A stretch of 8,628 nt of DNA from Clostridiales bacterium (GTDB taxonomy: Bacteria > Bacillota_A > Clostridia > Oscillospirales > Oscillospiraceae), in NCBI GenBank assembly GCA_019417795.1, contig DXUR01000092.1, positions 1 through 8,628 on the forward strand. The letters are read 5' to 3'. Shown here in pieces: positions 1 to 5,976 of this stretch (the stretch's first letter is position 1; every line of letters starts with the position of its first letter). The position numbers and the translations under genes are program-made. The notes under the pieces are model-generated. The model was not told where the DNA came from and did not search any database. It saw only the letters and a program-made list of their open reading frames with translations.

Positions 1-796
1 TCTCGAAAAGCTCCTGTATGCCGGTTTCCAGCCGGTCGGTGATCTCTTTCATGCGGTCGGCGCTGTTCTGGCTGTTGAGAATGATGGGGACGACGGGCGG
101 CGGGGCCGCAGCTTCGGCGGTGGGTGCTGCCTCCGGCTGCACCGTCCGGGCCGGGGCCTCGTCCCGCAAAATTTCCGGCGCGGGATAGGCCATCACCCGG
201 TATTCCTCCGGCACCGGCTGGCCCTCATGGACACGCTGCCACTCGTCGCCGCTTTTCACCAGATAGCCGTAATCGGTGAAAACACCATGCTCCGTATTGG
301 CAATATGCAGGCCAAAACGGGGCAGGAAAATTCCCGCTTTCCATTCCTCCGGCATATCCACCATGCCGGAACGGTTCAGATAGTAGTCACCCAACTGGCC
401 CGTGCCGGTGACATCCGGCAGATGTACATAGTAGTCCACGTTGTCGGGGTAGTCGATGATCTGGCCGATACTGTGGAAGTCGCTCTGCGGGCTTGTCAGG
501 GCGGCGTTCAGCTCCGAAAGCTCGGCTGCGTCCAGCTTTTCCAACCTTGCGGCAAGGAAGTTCAGTTCGTCCACGTCAGCGGACAGCATCAGATCGCGGG
601 GCAGCTTAATGGGACGCTCCTGTGGGCTTCGGTAGTCGTACAAGAAAAAGTCCTGCGGATTGTCGGCACTGATCCCGATTTCCCGCAGGGCTTCTTGCAG
701 CTTTTCGGTTGTGGTCGGCAAAGAAAACCAAAGGCCCTCTTTGCCTTGCTCATAACGCTGTCGGTTATGAAGCAGGATAGAAAACACTTCGCTCAT
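1..796 (-). CDS. ArdA-like antirestriction protein with start of an ArdC-like C-terminal domain (3' end off window)
   Basis: The frame is open from an ATG at 794-796 to the left edge, giving 265 visible residues with no stop. The start is set by AGGAG at 804-808, 7 bases upstream. Residues 1-205 look like the ArdA-type proteins of clostridial conjugative elements: an N-terminal stretch rich in hydrophobics and charge, QDFFLYDY at 48-55, a DVDELNFLAARLEKLD helix near 74-89, and a second acidic half ending in EEYRVMAYPAPE. ArdA proteins are acidic DNA mimics that occupy type I restriction enzymes. A Pro/Ala linker follows (about 211-240). Then SADRMKEITDRLETGIQELF (245-264) matches what I remember of the start of ArdC/LtrC-like single-stranded-DNA-binding domains, which continue off the window. 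The protein is much longer than the roughly 165-residue ArdA of Tn916. The ArdA call is fairly secure. The ArdC-like call rests on about 20 residues and memory. An alternative is a YodL/DUF3849-type mobile-element protein. Confidence 0.65.
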   Translation of the reverse strand, partial: MSEVFSILLHNRQRYEQGKEGLWFSLPTTTEKLQEALREIGISADNPQDFFLYDYRSPQERPIKLPRDLMLSADVDELNFLAARLEKLDAAELSELNAALTSPQSDFHSIGQIIDYPDNVDYYVHLPDVTGTGQLGDYYLNRSGMVDMPEEWKAGIFLPRFGLHIANTEHGVFTDYGYLVKSGDEWQRVHEGQPVPEEYRVMAYPAPEILRDEAPARTVQPEAAPTAEAAAPPPVVPIILNSQNSADRMKEITDRLETGIQELFE

Positions 797-825
797 TTGA
801 TCGCTCCTTTCATATTCATAGGGGT

Positions 826-841
826 TTGGGGCTTTCCCCAA
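826..841 (-). repeat. Short hairpin in the leader of the ArdA-like gene
   Basis: TTGGGG (826-831) and CCCCAA (836-841) are a perfect inverted repeat with a 4-base loop. It lies about 18 bases upstream of the ribosome binding site of the ArdA-like gene (804-808). In the minus-strand transcript it would be a small stable stem in the 5' leader. It is the third hairpin in a row in this spacer. No convincing -35/-10 promoter is visible between it and the gene. Confidence 0.4.
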
Positions 842-847
842 CAAGCA

Positions 848-885
848 AAATCCCCGGCCCGGCAGGGTGGCCGGGTCAGGGATTT
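848..885 (-). terminator. GC-rich hairpin after topB, possible terminator or attenuator
   Basis: This is an inverted repeat in the spacer between topB and the ArdA-like gene. The arms AAATCCC (848-854) and GGGATTT (879-885) pair perfectly. After one mismatch, GGCCCGGC (856-863) pairs with GCCGGGTC (870-877), including one G-U pair, and leaves a 6-base loop. Read on the minus strand, the stem ends in GGGATTT followed by TGCTTGTT, so there is a short T-rich tail. This could terminate or attenuate the topB transcript. The near-symmetric A/T flanks would also allow function on the other strand. The structure is seen directly; the function is inferred. Confidence 0.5.
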
Positions 886-888
886 ATC

Positions 889-908
889 GGAAGTGTGGCT
901 ACACTTCC
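889..908 (-). repeat. Perfect 8-bp hairpin just downstream of topB
   Basis: GGAAGTGT (889-896) and ACACTTCC (901-908) form a perfect inverted repeat around a 4-base loop. It starts 22 bases after the topB stop codon. No T-tract follows on the minus strand, so it is not a standard terminator by itself. It could be a transcript-end stabiliser, a protein-binding operator, or part of a larger RNA structure with the two neighbouring hairpins. Confidence 0.5.
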
Positions 909-929
909 TATGCTTGCTACGTTACTCCG

Positions 930-3014
930 TCAGCTCCTTTTCTCCACACGGTAGTTGACGTACTTCCCGCCGGTATCGGCCAAAAGCACCGTCCCGTCGT
1001 AAGTTTTACCGGTTTTCATGGAGCGCAGGCCCTTTACCTTTGCCTTTCCGTCTTTGAGCAGCGCGGCGGCGATCTTCGAGGTGAACGTCTTGCCCCGTTC
1101 CTCAAAAAATCGGTCATTCTTCCACATGACAAACTGGCAGGCCCGGTTTCCGCAGTAATAGTTTTTCTTGCCCTCGTAGACGGCTTCGCCACAGCGGGGA
1201 CACTTGCCAATAACCACACGCTCGGTCTGAAACAACTTTTGCGCGTCCTCGCTGATCTGCGAATACCGGGAAATCAGGCCCCGCGTCATTTCCTCAATGC
1301 CCGCCATGAAGCCCTCCGGGTCGGCCTCGCCCTTAGCAATGGCCGTCAGCTTGGTTTCCCATTCCGCCGTGAGCTGGGGAGAAGTCAGCACATCCGGCAG
1401 GACGCACACAAGGTTGTGGCCGTCCTTGGTGGGAAGTAGCTGTTTGCCTTTGCGTTCCACAAAGCCCATCTGCACCAGCTTTTCCAGAATGGAAGCGCGG
1501 GTTGCCGGGGTTCCCAAACCTTGGCGCTCGGCGTCCTCCGGCATATCCTCGGCCCCGGCCCGTTCCATAGCGGATAGCAGCATATCTTCGGTGTAGGGCT
1601 TGGGCGGCGTGGTGAAATGCTCGGTGATACTGGCCTCCACCGGGTCAAAGGTCTGGCCCTCGGTGATCTCCGGCAGCTCCCGTGCCAGCTCCGGCGCGTC
1701 CTCGTCGGCGTCGGTCTTGAACGACGCCTTGAAGCGGCGCTCAATCTCTTTCCAACCGGGGGTGAGAATGGTTTTTCCCTTGGCGGTGAACTCGTTCCCG
1801 GCGCAGGTGAATGTGGCGGTGACAGCCTCATACACATGGGGCGCGGCCACGGCACACAGCAGCTTGCAGCACACAAGGGACAGCAGTTTCTTTTCGCCCT
1901 CGGTCAGCCCGTCAAAGCCTTTCTGCACAAACTCCATCGTGGGGATAATGGCGTGGTGGTCGGACACCTTTTTGCTGTTCAGTACCCGGCCAAACTGCGG
2001 GGCAATGTCCAGCCCCGCTGCAAAGGAAAGCAGCGGCCACAGGCCGGACACGATGCTTTCCGCCGTGGGCTGCATATCGTCGGTAAGATACTGACTGTCG
2101 GTGCGGGGATAGGTCAGCAGCTTCTTTTCATAGAGCTGTTGGGCATAATCAAGGGTCTGCTTGGCGGTAAATCCAAACAGGCGGTTGGCCTCCCGCTGCA
2201 AGGTGGTGAGATCGTAAAGACGGGGCGGCTGCTCCGTCTTTTTCTCACGCTTCACCGATACACAAACGGCCTGCGCTCCTGCACAGGCCGTCTTGGTGGC
2301 GTCGGCGTCGTCGGGGTTCATAAAGCGGTCGCTAGCCGCCTCCATGCCGCCCGCCGCGATATGGACAACGTGGTATTTCTCTTTCTTGAAATTGCTGATT
2401 TTAGCCTCCCGGTCAACCAGCATATTGAGGGTAGGCGTCTGGACACGGCCCACGGTCAGGGTCTTGTGATAGAGAATGGAGAAAAGCCGGGTGGCGTTGA
2501 TCCCCACCAGCCAATCGGCCTGCGCCCGGCACAGGGCCGATTGATACAGGTCGTCGTAGTCGGCCCCCGGTTTCAGGTGGGCAAAGCCCTCGCGGATCGC
2601 GGCGTCCTCCATGCTGGAAATCCAAAGGCGCTTGAACGGCTTTTTGCAGCCCGCCATCTGGTAGACAAAACGGAAAATCAGCTCACCCTCGCGCCCGGCG
2701 TCGGTGGCGCACACAAGCCCCGTCACGTCGGGGCGCTCCATCAGAGAGCGCAGCACGGCAAACTGGCCTTTCTTCTCGGCAGGGATGATGTACTGCCATT
2801 CCTGTGGCAAAATCGGCAGGTCGTCATAGCGCCACTTCTTGAAGCGCTCGTCATAGGCTCCGGCGTCGGCAAGGGAAACAAGGTGGCCGATACACCAGCT
2901 CACCAGATAGCCGTTTCCCTCCATGTAGCCGTCCCTTTTCTGATCCGCACCGATCACGCCCGCAATGCTGCGGGCGACGCTCGGTTTCTCTGCAATTACC
3001 AACTGAATACTCAT
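930..3014 (-). CDS. topB: DNA topoisomerase III (type IA)
   Basis: This encodes 694 residues, a normal length for mobile-element TopB. It cuts one DNA strand through a tyrosine linkage and passes another strand, so it decatenates and relaxes DNA. In an element like this it probably resolves intermediates of conjugative replication. The TOPRIM domain opens with VIAEKPSVA (Glu9) and has the acidic motif TDAGREGE (Asp105 to Glu111). The family's VGRVQTPTL block is at 188-196. The catalytic tyrosine is Tyr302 in LLTYPRTDS. A C-terminal four-cysteine zinc-finger-like module is present (Cys605, Cys608, Cys621, Cys626), followed by a short compact domain that reaches the stop. The start is the ATG at 3012-3014, with AAGGAGG at 3023-3029, 8 bases upstream and inside the end of the DUF4366 gene. 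Only 3 bases separate the two genes, so translation is probably coupled. The protein looks intact. Confidence 0.95.
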   Translation of the reverse strand: MSIQLVIAEKPSVARSIAGVIGADQKRDGYMEGNGYLVSWCIGHLVSLADAGAYDERFKKWRYDDLPILPQEWQYIIPAEKKGQFAVLRSLMERPDVTGLVCATDAGREGELIFRFVYQMAGCKKPFKRLWISSMEDAAIREGFAHLKPGADYDDLYQSALCRAQADWLVGINATRLFSILYHKTLTVGRVQTPTLNMLVDREAKISNFKKEKYHVVHIAAGGMEAASDRFMNPDDADATKTACAGAQAVCVSVKREKKTEQPPRLYDLTTLQREANRLFGFTAKQTLDYAQQLYEKKLLTYPRTDSQYLTDDMQPTAESIVSGLWPLLSFAAGLDIAPQFGRVLNSKKVSDHHAIIPTMEFVQKGFDGLTEGEKKLLSLVCCKLLCAVAAPHVYEAVTATFTCAGNEFTAKGKTILTPGWKEIERRFKASFKTDADEDAPELARELPEITEGQTFDPVEASITEHFTTPPKPYTEDMLLSAMERAGAEDMPEDAERQGLGTPATRASILEKLVQMGFVERKGKQLLPTKDGHNLVCVLPDVLTSPQLTAEWETKLTAIAKGEADPEGFMAGIEEMTRGLISRYSQISEDAQKLFQTERVVIGKCPRCGEAVYEGKKNYYCGNRACQFVMWKNDRFFEERGKTFTSKIAAALLKDGKAKVKGLRSMKTGKTYDGTVLLADTGGKYVNYRVEKRS

Positions 3015-3017
3015 TCC

Positions 3018-3758
3018 TTATTCCTCCTTATCCTGCGCGGGTTCCTCGTCCTCCGGGGTCGGTTCGTCCTCGTCGTCCTCGTCCTCGCCAAAATCGTATT
3101 CGTCCAGCTCGTCGCCGCCCTTGGTGTCGGCCTTGGGCTTCTTAAACTTGAAGAAGTAAAGGGCCGCGCCGCCGCCGATCAGGGCCACCACAAGGAACAC
3201 GACAAGGCCGCCCGTGCCGCTGCCTTTCGCTTCACCTTCCTGCGGCTGCTCGGTTTCCTCCGGCTCCTGCGGTTCCGGCTCCGGGCCGGTACACTCGGTC
3301 ATATTGGTTTTACATACCGGGCAATTCGTGTTGACGGCTCCCGCCGCGCACTTGGTCGTACAGGTACAGGTTTCCGGGGCGGCTTTGCCGTCCTCCAACA
3401 GTGCTTGCAGGTCAGCGTCGTCCACTTGGTTGAGGAAGTGAACGGCGGTTTCCTTGTCCTCGTTAGCGCGGTCGATCAGGATATAAAAGTAGTTGCCCGC
3501 CTTGGTGGTAACGGTGATAAGCTGCTTATCCCCATAAAAATCATCCACCAGTGTTGCATTGCCCTCCGGGGTAACAGGTACGCCCTTCGGCTCCATGCCG
3601 CCGGTGGTGGGTTCTTCCTCCTGCGGTGCCTCGGTGGTTTCCGGCAAAGGCTCCGGGTTGGGGTCAGTGCCACCGGCAAACGCGGTGGTGGAAAAGGCCG
3701 TCAGGCAAAGCACGGCGGCCAGCGTCACGGTAAACGTGCGAATGATCTTATTCTTCAT
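3018..3758 (-). CDS. DUF4366 (CD1107-type) mobile-element surface protein
   Basis: This encodes 246 residues from the ATG at 3756-3758, chosen because AGGAGG (3768-3773) lies 9 bases upstream. A second ATG at 3762-3764 is only 3 bases from that site and less likely. Residues 1-28 form a signal peptide: basic KNK, a hydrophobic core, and an AFA cleavage site. Next come a Pro/Glu-rich linker (31-55), a folded region (about 65-128) with the block GNYFYILIDRANEDKETAVHF, and a Cys-rich segment (Cys131, 133, 137, 146, 149, 156, including CPVC). A Pro/Glu linker leads to one membrane helix (about 184-203), a KFKKPK stop-transfer signal and a very acidic 30-residue tail. The predicted topology is an external domain with a short cytoplasmic tail. 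This layout matches the DUF4366 family of clostridial conjugative elements. The biochemical role is unknown; location in the operon suggests a part of the mating channel or cell contact. The start overlaps the DUF4315 gene by 11 bases. Confidence 0.85.
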   Translation of the reverse strand: MKNKIIRTFTVTLAAVLCLTAFSTTAFAGGTDPNPEPLPETTEAPQEEEPTTGGMEPKGVPVTPEGNATLVDDFYGDKQLITVTTKAGNYFYILIDRANEDKETAVHFLNQVDDADLQALLEDGKAAPETCTCTTKCAAGAVNTNCPVCKTNMTECTGPEPEPQEPEETEQPQEGEAKGSGTGGLVVFLVVALIGGGAALYFFKFKKPKADTKGGDELDEYDFGEDEDDEDEPTPEDEEPAQDKEE

Positions 3759-3999
3759 CGGCATTGTCCTCCTGTTCAAAATCCGGCTGCGGGGCCGGGG
3801 CGCTCTGCAAAGCGCCGCCGCGCAGGAACGCCGCAAATTCCTCCGGCTTCATGTTCAGGCCGCGCACAAGCTGGATGATCTGCAAATTCTCCTGCTCGGT
3901 CTTTGCCGCTTCCAGCTCACGAAGCTGCTTTTGCAGCTCCGCGATCTTGGCCTTGGTTTTCTCAATGTCCTTTTCGATACGGTCAAGTTTGTTTGCCAT
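3748..3999 (-). CDS. DUF4315 small coiled-coil conjugation protein
   Basis: This encodes 83 residues. The ATG at 3997-3999 is preferred because AAGGAG (4008-4013) is 8 bases upstream. A TTG two codons earlier would also be in frame but sits too near the site. Residues 1-38 form a strongly charged helix with heptad-like spacing (KLDRIEKDIEKTKAKIAELQ), predicted to be a coiled coil. It is followed by a short helical motif, LVRGLNMKPEEFAAFL (about 45-60), and an acidic disordered tail. There is no signal peptide or membrane segment, so it is probably cytoplasmic. The form and position, always between the NlpC/P60 gene and the DUF4366 gene in Tn1549-like elements as I remember them, fit the DUF4315 family. 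The function is unknown. It could be an oligomerising adaptor for the envelope proteins made beside it. Confidence 0.85.
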   Translation of the reverse strand: MANKLDRIEKDIEKTKAKIAELQKQLRELEAAKTEQENLQIIQLVRGLNMKPEEFAAFLRGGALQSAPAPQPDFEQEDNADEE

Positions 4000-4020
4000 A
4001 GTCAAAACTCCTTTCTGGCG

Positions 4021-5976
4021 TCAAGGCAGACGCCCGTAACAATAGAAATGCTGCTGCCAATAACTCGAATTGAGGTTGGTGTAGGAAATGGGGTCGCCAC
4101 AGTGCAACATCACGGAATTGCCCACATAAATGCCGACGTGGGAAACGCCGGGGGTGTCGTAGGTGCCGACGAAAAATACAAGGTCGCCGGGCTTGGCCTG
4201 CTCCGGGGAAACAGGGGTACAGATATTGCAAAGGCCCTGTGCGCCCAGCCGTCCCACGTCCCATCCGCTGTGATTGATTACCCAGCTCACAAAGCCGCTG
4301 CAATCAAAGCTGGTGCTGGGAGAGCTGCCGCCCCACACATATGGATAACCTACATACTTTTCCGCCTCGGCCATCATTGCGGCAAAGGTGGCGTCCTCCA
4401 AAGCCTCCGGGGGAATGTCGTAATAGGTCGGCTCCTTGACGGTGGAAGCGTTGGGATAGGTGCCGTTTGGGAACAGGTCAGGCCGGTTGCCCAGCGTGTG
4501 CATATACACCGCATACAGGCTCATTTGTTCCTCGCCCATGATGTAAACAGGCAGATGGGACATATCGAAGTTTTCCAGCTTCACATTGCAGATGTAATAG
4601 GTGTAGGGAACTTGCACAGTATAGGGGTTGCCCTCGCTGTCCGTCCGGGTTTCGGTGCGGTATCGGGTTTCGGTTTCAATGGACTGTGTCAGGGTATATT
4701 GCTTCTCAAAGAGCATGGCAAGGTCGCCTTGCACGTCGCCCAGCGTATAGACGCCCTCATGCAGCGCCGACAGGATGGAAGTCAGCACATAGGGGTCATG
4801 ACCGATCTCGTCCAGATCGAAACGGTATTCGTTATAGCCGGGGTGCAGGCTTTCGTAGTTGTCAAGCTCATACTGCAAATCGGCCTCCATGTCCGCATAG
4901 GCGGCTTCCGCCCCCAGCATATCGCTGTCCTCGGACAGATAAGACGTGGCCGCCACGCCGGTTCCTGCGCTGCCGAACATGGCCGTACAGGATTGCAGGC
5001 CGCCCATAATCAGCATGAGCATAAGGCCCACGCCGCCGATCAGCAGCACACCTTTCCAGTGCCGGGCCACAAAGGACGCGGCCTGTTTGCTTTTCTCGGC
5101 GGCTTTCTTGGCGGCTGCGGCGGTGGTTTTGGTGGCGCTGGCTGCGCCCTTTGCCGTCTGACCCGCCGCCCGTGCTGCCTTGGCATAGTCCCGTTTGATT
5201 TTCTGTTTCTGCCAGAACCGGGCCACCGGGTTTTTCACCGCCTGCGCCATTTCCGGGTTGTCCCGCAAGGATTTCTGGTAGATGTACTCGGCATTGGCGG
5301 CAATGGCCTTTTTCTCGGCCTTGGCTGCGGCCCGGTAGGGTTTGAGCTTATGACGCCGGATGCCGCTGCGGATGGCTTTTCCTGCTTGGCGCTCGGCAAG
5401 TTCTTCTCCCTTATGTCCGCCCTCGACGCCCACATTCTCATGCTCAACCTCGTGGATTTTCCCATGCAGATACAGGCCCGCTTCCTCCATCGGACGGCTG
5501 GCCGGGTTGGGTTTGAGCTTGGGGGCCGGTTTCTCCACCTTGTCAAAGTGCAGCTTGGTTTTGGCCTTGCCCTTGGCCTCGTCATAGACGGTTTCCGTGG
5601 TGACGACGCGCTTTTTCGGCAGGGCTTCTTTGGCTGCGTCCAGCTTATCCGCCCGCTTTTCCGCCTTGTGAACGTACTTGGAAAGGGCGGGATTGGCCCG
5701 TTCCTCGGCGGTGAATTGCAGGCGGGACGCCGGGCCGGTGGCCTGCGCCACGGTTTTTCCAGCGTCCTTGGCCGCTTTCTTTGCCTTGTGGCGGTCGTGC
5801 AGTTCGTCCGCCCGTTCCAGTATTTTTTCCGCCGCGCCCTCCGGCTGGGCGGTGTATTCCTGCTCGGCCTCCCGGCTGGACACATTGACGCTTTCGCCGG
5901 TGGTCTGGTTATCCAGCGTCAGGCCGTCGCGGGTCATGTGCTGCGTTACCTTGTCGCGGGGTTTTAAGGGTTCCAT
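4021..5976 (-). CDS. Membrane-anchored NlpC/P60 peptidoglycan hydrolase (CD1108-type conjugation protein)
   Basis: This encodes 651 residues. The N-terminal 300 or so are basic, Ala/Lys-rich and lack a signal peptide (for example KAAKDAGKTVAQAT and the run AKTTAAAAKKAAEKSKQAA around 280-300). A single membrane helix follows at about 309-327, with RHWKG on the cytoplasmic side. The external part has a linker domain (about 345-530) and a C-terminal NlpC/P60 domain. Its catalytic cysteine is Cys559 (FDCSGFVSW), the histidine His613 (VSHVGIYVG), and a third polar residue probably His625. The domain follows the usual YPYVWGG block (544-550). Such enzymes cut the peptide stems of peptidoglycan; here the likely role is local wall opening for the mating channel. 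It lacks the extra lysozyme-like domain seen in Tn916 Orf14-type proteins. The start at 5974-5976 has an AAGGAGGTGA site (5983-5992) inside the end of the methyltransferase gene, which it overlaps by 13 bases. Confidence 0.9.
   Translation of the reverse strand: MEPLKPRDKVTQHMTRDGLTLDNQTTGESVNVSSREAEQEYTAQPEGAAEKILERADELHDRHKAKKAAKDAGKTVAQATGPASRLQFTAEERANPALSKYVHKAEKRADKLDAAKEALPKKRVVTTETVYDEAKGKAKTKLHFDKVEKPAPKLKPNPASRPMEEAGLYLHGKIHEVEHENVGVEGGHKGEELAERQAGKAIRSGIRRHKLKPYRAAAKAEKKAIAANAEYIYQKSLRDNPEMAQAVKNPVARFWQKQKIKRDYAKAARAAGQTAKGAASATKTTAAAAKKAAEKSKQAASFVARHWKGVLLIGGVGLMLMLIMGGLQSCTAMFGSAGTGVAATSYLSEDSDMLGAEAAYADMEADLQYELDNYESLHPGYNEYRFDLDEIGHDPYVLTSILSALHEGVYTLGDVQGDLAMLFEKQYTLTQSIETETRYRTETRTDSEGNPYTVQVPYTYYICNVKLENFDMSHLPVYIMGEEQMSLYAVYMHTLGNRPDLFPNGTYPNASTVKEPTYYDIPPEALEDATFAAMMAEAEKYVGYPYVWGGSSPSTSFDCSGFVSWVINHSGWDVGRLGAQGLCNICTPVSPEQAKPGDLVFFVGTYDTPGVSHVGIYVGNSVMLHCGDPISYTNLNSSYWQQHFYCYGRLP

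Noticed and set aside
227..958. A 243-residue open frame on the plus strand at the left end
   Set aside because: It is antisense to the ArdA-like gene and crosses the hairpin spacer. It has no motif and no good start site, whereas the minus-strand gene has a clear one.
1617..3878. A 753-residue open frame on the plus strand
   Set aside because: It runs antisense across topB and the DUF4366 gene. It has no recognisable motifs, low-complexity Gly/Leu/Arg/Val composition, and no ribosome binding site. It is explained by GC-rich codon use on the opposite strand.
3559..5967. An 802-residue open frame on the plus strand
   Set aside because: It is antisense to the NlpC/P60, DUF4315 and DUF4366 genes, whose catalytic motifs and ribosome binding sites are clear. 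Its translation resembles no family and is a composition artefact.
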